The notes below the pieces were generated by a model, which worked only from the letters and a program-made list of their open reading frames with translations, was not told the DNA's origin and searched no databases. This document shows positions 17,872 to 25,877 of a stretch of DNA of 64,000 bases, piece after piece. The stretch comes from Clostridium jeddahitimonense (lineage in GTDB: Bacteria; Bacillota; Clostridia; Clostridiales; Clostridiaceae): the NCBI GenBank assembly GCA_000753455.2, contig LM994670.1:421859-485858 (forward strand). The letters are read 5' to 3'. Numbering within the stretch: the stretch's first letter is position 1; each line of letters starts with the position of its first letter. The translations under genes were made by a program, and so were the position numbers.

Positions 17872-19122
17872 ATGAGATATTCGCATGTTGTATTTGATAT
17901 TGATGGGACTTTAATAAATTCTGAAAAGGCAGTGTTAAAGTCTTTCCAGGAAACACTTATTACAGAGGTAGGAATAGAAAAAGAATTAGATGAGTTAAAA
18001 TTTGCTTTAGGCATACCGGGAAAAGATGCCTTAAAAATTCTAAATATAGAAAGTAGAGAAGATATATTAGAAAAGTGGGATAATAATTATAATAAATATC
18101 TTAATGAAGTTACTCTTTTTGATGGTATAAGACAAGTAATACAAGAGTTAAAGTCTAATAATATAAATTTAGGAATTATAACATCTAAAACCCGAAAAGA
18201 ATACGAAGGTGATTTTGTAAGATTTGGATTAGATTCATATTTTGATGTGGTTATTCGTGCTGATGACACTATAAAACATAAACCGGATGGAGAGCCTATG
18301 GAGAAGTATTTAGAGCTTGCCGATGCCAGAAGAGAGGATACTGTATATATTGGTGATTCAATTTATGATATGCAGTGTGCTAAAAATGCAGGTGTTGATT
18401 CTATATTAGCTTTATGGGGGGCAAATGATGCTGATAAGTTAACAGCTACTTATAAGCTTAGTAATCCTAAGGAAATTTTAGACTTATTAATTGTTAAGAA
18501 GGAATCTAATATGAAATGGTTAGATTGGGCCGTTGAGTTGCAGCAATTAGCGCAGATTGGATTAACTTATTCAAAGGATCCCTATGATTTAGAAAGATTT
18601 GAAAGAATTCGTGAAATATCAGCGGAAATTGTTTCTGCAAAAAGTGAATTAAACCTCGAAAAGGTAAAAGATTTATTTTGTAATGAAACTGGATTTCAAA
18701 CTCCAAAGTTAGATACTAGGGCGGCTATCTTTAAAGAGAATAAAATATTATTAGTTAAAGAGACAGAAAGTGGCAAGTGGTCATTGCCTGGGGGATGGGT
18801 TGATGTTAACCAATCAATTTATTCAAATACAGCTAAAGAGGTTAAAGAAGAAGCTGGACTTGATGTTATTCCAGATAGAATAATAGCAGTTCAAGATAGA
18901 AATAAGCATAATACACCAAGGTATGCCTATGGAATATGTAAGGTTTTCGTTTTATGTAATTTAGTTGGAGGAGAATTTAAGCCTAATATTGAAACATCTG
19001 AAAGTAGATATTTCGCCTTAGATGAATTACCTAAATTAGCTGAAGAAAAGAATAATGAGGAACAAATAAAGATGTGCTTTTTAGCAGCAGAAGATGAAAA
19101 TTGGCAAACTATTTTTGATTAA
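17872..19122 (+). CDS. HAD phosphatase-Nudix hydrolase fusion
   Basis: 416 residues from ATG 17872, preceded by TTGGAGGGG. Residues 1-205 are a HAD subfamily IA hydrolase: FDIDGTLIN (nucleophile Asp9, Asp11), ITSKT and GDSIYDMQCA. Residues 210-275 match the helical domain found before some Nudix domains (WLDWAVELQQLAQIGLTYS). Residues 285-416 are a Nudix domain with GGWVDVNQSIYSNTAKEVKE followed by EAGL. In the Nudix box, Q takes the place of the usual first E and K that of R, while the metal-binding EVKEEAG core is kept. The enzyme may act on a nucleotide or sugar-nucleotide pyrophosphate and then remove phosphate; the substrate is unknown. Confidence 0.82.
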   Translation: MRYSHVVFDIDGTLINSEKAVLKSFQETLITEVGIEKELDELKFALGIPGKDALKILNIESREDILEKWDNNYNKYLNEVTLFDGIRQVIQELKSNNINLGIITSKTRKEYEGDFVRFGLDSYFDVVIRADDTIKHKPDGEPMEKYLELADARREDTVYIGDSIYDMQCAKNAGVDSILALWGANDADKLTATYKLSNPKEILDLLIVKKESNMKWLDWAVELQQLAQIGLTYSKDPYDLERFERIREISAEIVSAKSELNLEKVKDLFCNETGFQTPKLDTRAAIFKENKILLVKETESGKWSLPGGWVDVNQSIYSNTAKEVKEEAGLDVIPDRIIAVQDRNKHNTPRYAYGICKVFVLCNLVGGEFKPNIETSESRYFALDELPKLAEEKNNEEQIKMCFLAAEDENWQTIFD

Positions 19123-19208
19123 TTGGTAAGTTTGAAATAATATACTATATAATTTATAGGACGAATTTTTAAGGTGAAAAAATATGTAAGCTTTGCTCAT
19201 AAATAAAG

Positions 19209-19248
19209 AAATATTACTGGGAATCAAGGTTTCCAGTAATATTTAATA
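19209..19248 (+). terminator. Rho-independent terminator
   Basis: AAATATTACTGG (19209-19220) and CCAGTAATATTT (19233-19244) form a perfect stem. It is placed to end the HAD-Nudix gene and may also serve the convergent hxlR-type gene. Confidence 0.8.
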
Positions 19249-19289
19249 AACTAAAAATTCAATTACACACAATTATATATAGTTTTACT

Positions 19290-19661
19290 TTAAGCTTCGA
19301 ATGATTCTTCTAGATATTCAGCTCCAAACTTATGCATCATTTCTAAGAGTGGAATCAATTTTCTTCCTGTATCTGTCAAGCTGTATTCAACTTTAGGTGG
19401 AACAACAGGATATACCTTTCTATTTATAATATTATCTTCTTCCATACTTTTTAATTGTCTTGAAAGTACCTTTTGAGAAACCGTAGGTAGTTTTTTTTGA
19501 AGATCGCTAAATCTAAGAGTACTATAACTTAGATACCATAAGATTAGTATTTTCCACTTACCAGATATTATATCTTGAACTAAAACCATGGGACATTTTG
19601 TATATTTAGCACATTTATCTTTCATATAACATTCATCATGCGTATTTAATATTTCAATCAT
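19290..19661 (-). CDS. HxlR-family transcriptional regulator
   Basis: 123 residues. Winged-helix protein with the HxlR hallmark ISGKWKILILWYLSYSTLRF (about 33-52), LSRQLKSMEEDNIINRKVY and the wing PPKVEYSLTDTGRKL. Two Cys (Cys12 and Cys18) and a third in KCPMV precede the helix-turn-helix. In the related B. subtilis YodB/CatR proteins a conserved Cys before this motif senses quinones and diamide. It is divergent from an azoreductase gene, the same pairing as YodB with azoR1, so it probably represses that gene until electrophile stress. Confidence 0.88.
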   Translation of the reverse strand: MIEILNTHDECYMKDKCAKYTKCPMVLVQDIISGKWKILILWYLSYSTLRFSDLQKKLPTVSQKVLSRQLKSMEEDNIINRKVYPVVPPKVEYSLTDTGRKLIPLLEMMHKFGAEYLEESFEA

Positions 19662-19683
19662 TTTAGATACCTCACATTCATAT

Positions 19684-19722
19684 AGGTGACTTTTTGGTAA
19701 CTATGTGACAAAAAAGTGCCTT
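19684..19722. promoter_or_regulatory. Candidate HxlR operator in the hxlR/azoR intergenic region
   Basis: AGGTGACTTTTTGG and TGACAAAAAAGTGCCTT form an imperfect inverted repeat just upstream of the hxlR-type gene and facing azoR. Its position suits a shared operator for the divergent pair; binding is inferred. Confidence 0.45.
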
Positions 19723-19872
19723 CTTGATAAAAATTTATTTTAACTATATTATACTACTATAGAGAAAATTTTGAAGAGATACTTAATAATAGCTGTACTT
19801 TTTAATAAAGAAAAGTAGTAAGATTAATATAGACTTTTTAAAAAAATTTAATTTAAAGTGAGGAATATAAAA

Positions 19873-20478
19873 ATGAGTAAAGTATTATATATAAAAGCAA
19901 ATGTAAAACCAGAAGGGCAATCAAGAACATTTAAAGTTTCTGATAAGTTTATAGAAGAATATAAGTTGCAAAATCCAGAAGATGAAATAGTAACTTTAGA
20001 TTTATATGAAGAAAATATAGATTTCTTAAAGGGTGAAGATTTAGCTGCTGTTTTTGGACCTAAAAATGATGAAAGTAGAAATCATCCAATTTTAAAATAT
20101 GCATATCAATTTGCTGAAGCAGATAAGTATGTTGTAGCTGCACCAATGTGGAATTTAAATATACCAGCAATATTAAAGGCGTATATCGACTATGTAAGTG
20201 TTACAGGAATTACATTTAAATATACTGCAAATGGACCAGTAGGTTTATGTGAAGGAAAAAAAGCAGTGCATATTGTTTCTAGAGGTGGAGAATACTCAGA
20301 AGGACCAGCCGCAATGTTTGAGATGGGCGATAGATATTTAAGAACAATCTTTGCTTTCTTTGGAATAACTGATTTTACTACAATATCAGCAGACAAGGTA
20401 GATGTTATAGGTGAAGATGTAGAAGCAATTGTTGAAAATGCAATTAAAAAAGCTCAAGCAACAGCAAGAGAGTTTTAA
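19873..20478 (+). CDS. azoR: FMN-dependent NADH:azo/quinone oxidoreductase
   Basis: 201 residues from ATG 19873; a GTG at 19858 overlaps the ribosome binding region (GTGAGG). Flavodoxin-like fold typical of AzoR/AcpD: KANVKPEGQSRTFKVSD near the N-terminus, AAPMWNLNIPAILKAYIDY (about 92-110) and SRGGEYSEGPAAMFE (about 136-150) contacting FMN. The enzyme reduces quinones and azo compounds by two electrons with NADH, limiting thiol-reactive stress. It is divergent from an HxlR regulator gene that probably controls it, and ends with its own terminator. Confidence 0.9.
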   Translation: MSKVLYIKANVKPEGQSRTFKVSDKFIEEYKLQNPEDEIVTLDLYEENIDFLKGEDLAAVFGPKNDESRNHPILKYAYQFAEADKYVVAAPMWNLNIPAILKAYIDYVSVTGITFKYTANGPVGLCEGKKAVHIVSRGGEYSEGPAAMFEMGDRYLRTIFAFFGITDFTTISADKVDVIGEDVEAIVENAIKKAQATAREF

Positions 20479-20514
20479 TCATAAAGTTTAAAAAATAAAA
20501 AGGTTATGTAATTT

Positions 20515-20546
20515 AAAAGGCACTAATTTTAGTTAGTGTCTTTTTT
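20515..20546 (+). terminator. Rho-independent terminator of azoR
   Basis: AAAAGGCACTAA and TTAGTGTCTTTTTT flank a short TTTTAG loop. The T run makes it a good intrinsic terminator on the plus strand. Confidence 0.85.
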
Positions 20547-20576
20547 GTAATTAATAGAAAATAGTGATATATATCT

Positions 20577-20613
20577 AAAAGGTATAGAGTTAAATTTAGC
20601 TCTATACCTTTTG
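20577..20613 (-). terminator. Rho-independent terminator of the yjjG-type gene
   Basis: AAAAGGTATAGAG and CTCTATACCTTTT form a perfect 13-bp stem with a 10-nt loop just past the stop of the minus-strand HAD gene. It could work in both directions. Confidence 0.85.
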
Positions 20614-20620
20614 TTATTAT

Positions 20621-21313
20621 TTATGAATTAAGCAATAATTCTTTAAGCTCATCAAAATTAGAAACCTCATAAGTAGGTTTTATCGAAGTCTTATTTTCAA
20701 GCTTCTTAGGGTTGTACCAACATGTATCTATACCAAAGTTTATTCCCCCTTGTATATCTGAAGTTAAGCTATCTCCTACCATTAAAACTTTAGTTTTATC
20801 AGAATAACCTATAGTTTTTAGCGTGTGTTCAAATATTTCTGGGTTTGGCTTTGATATTAATATTTCTTCTGATATTACTACAGTATCAAAATATTTTGCT
20901 ACAGTAGATTTTCTTATTCTTTTATCTTGAACAGCAGTAAGTCCATTAGTTACTATTGAAAGTTTGTGTGATTTATGTAAATTTTCTAAAAGCTCTATAC
21001 TGCCTTCGTATAAAAATGATCCATTAGCTAAATGCTCCATATATGCTTTTGCAAACTCTTCAGCATCAAAGCTAACTTCTAGTCTATCAGATAATCTTTT
21101 GAATCTGTCTATTTTTAGTTTGGCTTGTGTAATAAGTCCTTCCTCAAATTCTTTCCAGATAGCTGTATTTATTTCTTGATACATTTTTAAATGATAATTT
21201 TCATCATAATTAAATCCAAACTGAATCATTGAATTCTTAAAAGCTTCTTTTTCAGATTTTTTAAAATCAAATAATGTTTCATCTGCGTCAAATAATATAA
21301 CTTCGTATTTCAT
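20621..21313 (-). CDS. YjjG-family HAD pyrimidine nucleotidase
   Basis: 230 residues. HAD motif I is DADETLFDF (Asp9 nucleophile), followed by a helical cap (about 20-90), motif II SIVTNGL, motif III Lys in SKPNPEIFEH and motif IV MVGDSLTSDIQGG. The DADETL version of motif I together with SKPNPEIF is typical of YjjG, a 5'-nucleotidase for non-canonical pyrimidine nucleotides (house cleaning of dUMP-type analogues). It has no partner gene. A weak GGGGG-rich site (CTAGGGGGAT on the minus strand) precedes the ATG. Confidence 0.82.
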   Translation of the reverse strand: MKYEVILFDADETLFDFKKSEKEAFKNSMIQFGFNYDENYHLKMYQEINTAIWKEFEEGLITQAKLKIDRFKRLSDRLEVSFDAEEFAKAYMEHLANGSFLYEGSIELLENLHKSHKLSIVTNGLTAVQDKRIRKSTVAKYFDTVVISEEILISKPNPEIFEHTLKTIGYSDKTKVLMVGDSLTSDIQGGINFGIDTCWYNPKKLENKTSIKPTYEVSNFDELKELLLNS

Positions 21314-21460
21314 AATATATCCCCCTAGTTTATATAAATAATTAAATTTTTATTTAATATAAGAATAACATTTTAACAAGATAATTTCTTATATTTATTC
21401 AAATTTTTATATTTCTTTACAAGATTATATAAATAAAATAATATATTTATAAAAGTTAGA

Positions 21461-21478
21461 ACATGACATTTGTCATGT
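21461..21478. promoter_or_regulatory. Perfect 18-bp palindrome before the Crp-family gene
   Basis: ACATGACATTTGTCATGT has two perfect 8-bp arms around TT. It ends 11 nt before the regulator's start codon and abuts its ribosome binding site, which would suit an autoregulatory operator for a Crp-type dimer. Confidence 0.6.
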
Positions 21479-21489
21479 CAGGGGGATTT

Positions 21490-22179
21490 ATGAAAAGAAT
21501 TTTGGAGAGTAGTTTATTAAGTAATTATATAAAAAAACATAATATAGAAAGCATACTTGATGAAGAGATATTGGAGTATGCACAACTTCATTTTTATGAA
21601 GAAGGAGAGCATATATTAGAATCTGGTGAAAAACTTAAATATTATTATTTTTTTGTGGATGGAAAAATTAAGGTTCATTATCCCTTTGAGAATGGTAAAT
21701 CAATGATTTTAAAGTTTTATAAGGATTATAATACAATAGGAGATTTAGAACTTTTAAAAGATATTCCTATAGTTTGCAGTATTGATGCTGTAGAGGATAC
21801 TTTTATGGTAGCAATACCTTCCGCTGTAATAAAAGAAAAGTTTTTTAATAATACAAGACTATTACATCATTTAGTAGATTCTTTAAGTGATAAACTTTAT
21901 GGAACTATTAATAATAGTTCATATAATTTTATATATCCACTTATTAATAGATTAGCTAGCTATTTACTTGAAAATTTAAAAGATAAAAATTATATAGTTT
22001 TAAACTCATCATATATAGAAATTGCAGAATTTTTAGGTACTACATATAGACATTTAAATAGGACCTTTAAAGAAATGGAATCAAAAGTAATTATAAAACG
22101 CGATGATAAAAAAATATATATATTAGATATAAATCAATTAAGAGATTTATCTAAGAATATTTATGTAAAGTCACTTTAA
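21490..22179 (+). CDS. Crp/Fnr-family transcriptional regulator (YeiL-like)
   Basis: 229 residues from ATG 21490, which has AGGGGG upstream; an in-frame ATG at 21463 falls inside the palindrome. A cyclic-nucleotide-binding-like barrel (about 20-125) contains FYEEGEHILESGEKL and IGDLELLKDIP. A dimer helix follows, then a winged helix with SSYIEIAEFLGTTYRHLNRTFKEME (positions about 183-207). There is no N-terminal Cys cluster of the FNR 4Fe-4S type. It resembles YeiL-type regulators of nutrient starvation. It is followed after 95 nt by an amino-acid permease gene on the same strand, a possible target. Confidence 0.82.
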   Translation: MKRILESSLLSNYIKKHNIESILDEEILEYAQLHFYEEGEHILESGEKLKYYYFFVDGKIKVHYPFENGKSMILKFYKDYNTIGDLELLKDIPIVCSIDAVEDTFMVAIPSAVIKEKFFNNTRLLHHLVDSLSDKLYGTINNSSYNFIYPLINRLASYLLENLKDKNYIVLNSSYIEIAEFLGTTYRHLNRTFKEMESKVIIKRDDKKIYILDINQLRDLSKNIYVKSL

Positions 22180-22274
22180 GACTTAATATATCAACAGTTT
22201 ACTTTAATAGGACATAATATTTAATCAAAATGAGGAAATACTAACCTTATAATTTAAATATTATGGAGGTACTT

Positions 22275-23594
22275 ATGAGTAAAGAACTTCAGAAAAATCT
22301 TGGATTCGCTGCTGCTATATCTACAGTTGTAGGATTAGTAATAGGATCTGGAGTGTTTTTTAAGCCACAGGCAATATATACTGCAACTAATGGAGCACCA
22401 GGATTAGGAATAATAGCGTGGATTATTGGTGGACTCATAACCATAGCAGGTGGTCTTACTGCAACTGAGGTATCAGCAGCTATACCAAAAACAGGCGGTA
22501 TGATGATATATATTGAAGAAATATATGGCAAGCGTTATGGGTTTTTAACTGGATGGATGCAAACTGTTTTATTCTTTCCAGGAACAATCGCAGCTGTTGC
22601 AGTAATATTTGCGCAACAAGCTTCAGAACTTTTAGGCTCTACTTCAGATAATATGAAGATGGTGTTGCCAATAGCCTTAGGAATAATATTATTAACGGCA
22701 TTTTTAAATACTGTAGGTTCATCCTTTGGTGGTTACATTCAAACCATAGCAACATTAGGAAAATTAGTTCCATTAGTTTTAATTATTATTTTTGGATTTG
22801 TAAAAGGGAATAGTACATCAATATTTAATCCAATGGTAGGGCAAGGAGTAAATTCTGTAACTACTTTAGGACATGTTCTTATAGCTACATTATTTGCTTA
22901 TGATGGGTGGATAAACGTTGGAGCTATTGCTGGAGAGATGAAAAATCCAGGAAAGGATTTACCAAAGGCTATAGTTGGAGGACTATCACTAGTTATGGCA
23001 GTTTATTTAGCTATTAATATTGCATATTTATGGGTAGCACCAGCAAGTGACTTAGCAAATGTTACATCACCTGCAGCTCTTGTAGCTACAAAGATTTTTG
23101 GACCAATTGGAGGAAAGTTAATATCAGCAGGTATATTGATATCAGTTTTTGGTACATTAAATGGATACCTATTAACAGGGCCAAGAATACCATATGCACT
23201 TACTAAAGATGGACTTATACCAGGAAGTAAAATGTTATCAAAAGTAAATAAAGGTAGCTCACCATATAATGCAATATGGTTAGTGGCAATTCTATCTTGT
23301 ATTTATGCTTTAACAGGTCAATTTAATTTATTAAGCGATTTAACTATATTTGCAGTTTGGGTATTTTATGTACTTACATTTATAGGAGTAATTATACTTA
23401 GAAAGAAAAAGCCAGACCTTGCTAGACCATACAAGGTTCCAGGATATCCAGTAATACCTATAATAGCTATACTAGGAGGAGCTTTTGTTGTAATCAATCA
23501 ACTTATAACATCACCAATGATATCTTTAGGTGGAATAATTATAACAATTATAGGATTACCTATTTATACATATATGAGTAAGAGAAATAGCTAG
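22275..23594 (+). CDS. APC-family amino-acid permease (SteT-like)
   Basis: 439 residues from ATG 22275 (GGAGGTACTT upstream; an ATG at 22263 overlaps that site). Twelve membrane helices are expected. It opens with the APC signature AAISTVVGLVIGSGVFFKP (helix 1, the substrate-binding GSG bend), then GGLTATEVSAAIPKTGGMMIYIEEIYG, and has FAYDGWINVGAIAGEMKNPG in the helix 6 region. It is close in pattern to B. subtilis SteT, a serine/threonine exchanger. The substrate is therefore a small neutral amino acid by inference. It follows the Crp-family regulator gene. Confidence 0.87.
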   Translation: MSKELQKNLGFAAAISTVVGLVIGSGVFFKPQAIYTATNGAPGLGIIAWIIGGLITIAGGLTATEVSAAIPKTGGMMIYIEEIYGKRYGFLTGWMQTVLFFPGTIAAVAVIFAQQASELLGSTSDNMKMVLPIALGIILLTAFLNTVGSSFGGYIQTIATLGKLVPLVLIIIFGFVKGNSTSIFNPMVGQGVNSVTTLGHVLIATLFAYDGWINVGAIAGEMKNPGKDLPKAIVGGLSLVMAVYLAINIAYLWVAPASDLANVTSPAALVATKIFGPIGGKLISAGILISVFGTLNGYLLTGPRIPYALTKDGLIPGSKMLSKVNKGSSPYNAIWLVAILSCIYALTGQFNLLSDLTIFAVWVFYVLTFIGVIILRKKKPDLARPYKVPGYPVIPIIAILGGAFVVINQLITSPMISLGGIIITIIGLPIYTYMSKRNS

Positions 23595-23637
23595 ATAGTA
23601 AAAACATGATTTATTTATATAGATAGGAAGTGATTTT

Positions 23638-24024
23638 ATGATTAACATACTAGGGCAAGTTATGGTTTATGTAAATAATCAAGATGAATCAGTAAAGTTT
23701 TGGACTGAGAAAGTAGGTTTTGTAGTAATTTCTGAAGGGGACAATGGAGAAGGTATGAGATGGATTGAGATTGCGCCTCAAGAGAATTCACAAACAACTA
23801 TTGTGCTTCACAATAAAGAGGTAATTGCTAAAATGGGAACAGGAATAAATCTAGAAACACCATCTTTATTATTTTTCACAGAAGATATAGAGAAATTATA
23901 TGATAAGCTATCTAATAATAATGTTATTTTGGGAGAAATAATGACTATACCTCTAGGGAGAACTTTTAACTTTGCAGATAATGAACAAAATTATTTTGCA
24001 GTAGTTGAAAAAAATAATAAATAA
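23638..24024 (+). CDS. VOC-family (glyoxalase/bleomycin-resistance fold) protein
   Basis: 128 residues with the paired beta-alpha-beta-beta-beta units of the VOC fold: ILGQVMVYVNNQDESVKFW (about 3-21), RWIEIAPQENSQTTIVLH, SLLFFTEDIEKLYDKL and GRTFNFADNEQNYFAVVE. The metal-ligand pattern of glyoxalase I is not clear, so lyase activity is not claimed; many such proteins bind or modify small toxic compounds. GATAGGAAGTG lies before the ATG. It is 43 nt downstream of the permease gene and probably in the same transcript. Confidence 0.8.
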   Translation: MINILGQVMVYVNNQDESVKFWTEKVGFVVISEGDNGEGMRWIEIAPQENSQTTIVLHNKEVIAKMGTGINLETPSLLFFTEDIEKLYDKLSNNNVILGEIMTIPLGRTFNFADNEQNYFAVVEKNNK

Positions 24025-24088
24025 TAAATACTTCAAAAGTAAAAGTTAAAAAATTAGAGCATTACTATAAAATTTGAAGTTATTTAAT

Positions 24089-24126
24089 TAAATCCGGCAA
24101 CATAGCAGTTGCTGGATTTAATACTT
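24089..24126 (+). terminator. Rho-independent terminator
   Basis: TAAATCCGGCAAC (24089-24101) and GTTGCTGGATTTA (24108-24120), with one G-U type pair, form a strong stem behind the VOC gene. Confidence 0.75.
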
Positions 24127-24237
24127 TTAGGCTAGGCTTTAAACTAATGTTGATAATAAAACTTATAAAAGTTGACAAGGTAATTTGTCCACTTTACTTC
24201 TAAATGATAATATATTAAGGTTATTTCTTAATGACTT

Positions 24238-24363
24238 CTAGGAATTTTTCTTAATATAAATCTTTAAAGCCTTTATTAGAAGTATTAAAGCATATATACC
24301 TAATACCGCAAAAGTTAATATTAAAATAAGGTTCAAATACACCCATATTGATGCAAACAACAT
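24238..24363 (-). CDS. 41-residue single-span membrane protein
   Basis: A short ORF starting with ATG at 24363, with AAAAGGAGGAGAG directly upstream, one of the strongest ribosome binding sites in the window. The product is MLFASIWVYLNL at the N-terminus, a long hydrophobic segment (about 6-31) and a basic tail (KALKIYIKKNS). It is therefore a candidate membrane micropeptide. Family and role are unknown. It is followed on the same strand by a region facing the VOC terminator, and preceded by a gene for another small membrane protein at 24538. Confidence 0.6.
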   Translation of the reverse strand: MLFASIWVYLNLILILTFAVLGIYALILLIKALKIYIKKNS

Positions 24364-24537
24364 TTTCTCTCCTCCTTTTTTAATTAACGAACCTAATATT
24401 AAAATTGTTTCTCTATAATTTTACATTTATCACATTTATCCAATTACATAGCATTTAGAGCACCAGTCTTTTAACGAGTTGATTTAATAGAAAAATAGTT
24501 TGCACAAACTAACTTATATTGTATGATATTTTGAATT

Positions 24538-24777
24538 TTAACTATTCCTTTTCATATTCTTTCCAATTGCAATACCTAAAAACATTCCTATAGGAGCACA
24601 TATAAGTACATTCAGTATGTAAGAACCCAAAGTTGTACCTATTACAAATCCAATTATCATACCTTCAAATTTATAATTTTTCTTATCATTTTTCTTTATA
24701 ACTTTTATCATTGTAACAATAATTGTACATATCACTATAACTGTGAATACTATTTGTATTATATGCTTTATATCCAT
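24538..24777 (-). CDS. Small membrane protein with two to three helices
   Basis: 79 residues, with AGGAGGTAGAGTT before the ATG. A first hydrophobic segment (about 5-25) is followed by a basic cytoplasmic loop (KVIKKNDKKNYK) and a glycine-rich hydrophobic region (about 39-72, GMIIGFVIGTTLGSYILNV and APIGMFLGIAIGK) with small-residue packing motifs. I do not recognise the family. It is encoded just upstream, on the same strand, of the 41-residue membrane protein gene. About 174 nt separate them, so joint transcription is possible but unproven. Confidence 0.65.
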   Translation of the reverse strand: MDIKHIIQIVFTVIVICTIIVTMIKVIKKNDKKNYKFEGMIIGFVIGTTLGSYILNVLICAPIGMFLGIAIGKNMKRNS

Positions 24778-25083
24778 AACTCTACCTCCTAACCTCCATT
24801 TTACGAACTAAATTTAAATAAATAAAAAAGATATTAACATGAACTATTTAATACATTGGCTCGTCTTATAATACGATTGTTCAAAACTTTATATTCTCAT
24901 TATACATAATTTATGGATTATAATTCCACAAAATGTGTAAATGAAGTTAAATTAACATGGTAACTGGAATTAATATCTATGTATTATGTATAATAATTAT
25001 TGAGAATAAATTATAGTAAGAATTTGTTAAGTATATATATAATAATGATTAGTGAAATAAGTAAGATTAATGGAGGATGAATA
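24778..25083. other. Intergenic region without recognised genes
   Basis: 306 bp, strongly A+T-rich, between divergent genes. A TATATATAATAATG stretch near 25035-25050 could hold the -10 box for the methyltransferase gene. I see no RNA structure, repeat or short ORF with a ribosome binding site. Confidence 0.4.
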
Positions 25084-25821
25084 ATGGGAACGAATAAGTA
25101 CGATAATGAAAATTTTTTTGATAAATATAGTCAAATGGCAAGATCAATTTACGGTTTACAGGGTGCCGGGGAATGGCATATATTTAAAAAAATGTTTCCT
25201 AATTTAGAAGGAAAATCGGTATTAGATTTAGGATGTGGATATGGATGGCATTGTAAGTATGCTGTTGAGAATAATGCTAAAGAAGTTGTTGGTATAGATT
25301 CTTCTGAAAAAATGTTAGGTAAGGCAAAAGAGATTAATAATGATGTAAAGATAGAATATATTAATTCATCAATAGAAGAAGTAGTTATTGAAAAAGACTA
25401 TTTTGATGTTGTAATAAGCTCGCTGGTATTTCATTATATAAAAGATTTTGATAGTGTATGTAAAAAGGTATATGATGGATTAAAAGATGATGGAGATTTT
25501 GTTTTTTCTGTTGAACATCCAATATTTACAGCAGAAGGAAAGCAAGAATGGTATAGTGATGATGCAGGAGATATTATGCATTGGCCTGTAGATAATTACT
25601 TCATTGAAGGTAAAAGAACCAGTAACTTTTTAGGTGAAGAGGTTATTAAATATCATAAAACATTAACTACTTACATAAATACTTTATTAAAGTGTGGTTT
25701 TGAAATAAAAGAAGTAATTGAACCAATGCCACCAAAGGAAATGTTAGAAGAAATACAGGGCATGAAAGATGAGTTGCGTAGACCAATGATGTTATTAATT
25801 TCTGCTAGAAAGAGAAAGTAA
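25084..25821 (+). CDS. Class I SAM-dependent methyltransferase
   Basis: 245 residues. The SAM-binding Rossmann fold is clear: motif I SVLDLGCGYGWHCKYA (about 44-59), acidic motif II VVGIDSSEKML, and FDVVISSLVFHYIKDF in the motif IV/post region. The C-terminal half is of the Methyltransf_11/25 type with SVEHPIF. It has no signal or membrane segment, and small-molecule methylation is the likely reaction. The acceptor cannot be told from the sequence. TGGAGGATGAATA precedes the ATG. It is a single gene with a terminator behind it. Confidence 0.87.
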   Translation: MGTNKYDNENFFDKYSQMARSIYGLQGAGEWHIFKKMFPNLEGKSVLDLGCGYGWHCKYAVENNAKEVVGIDSSEKMLGKAKEINNDVKIEYINSSIEEVVIEKDYFDVVISSLVFHYIKDFDSVCKKVYDGLKDDGDFVFSVEHPIFTAEGKQEWYSDDAGDIMHWPVDNYFIEGKRTSNFLGEEVIKYHKTLTTYINTLLKCGFEIKEVIEPMPPKEMLEEIQGMKDELRRPMMLLISARKRK

Positions 25822-25832
25822 TAGATAAAATT

Positions 25833-25870
25833 AACCTCATTTACTTTTAAAAGAGTAAATGAGGTTTTTA
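25833..25870 (+). terminator. Bidirectional terminator
   Basis: AACCTCATTTACT (25833-25845) and AGTAAATGAGGTT (25854-25866) form a perfect stem with T's after it and A's before it. It lies between convergent genes. Confidence 0.88.
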
Positions 25871-25877
25871 TTTAGAT

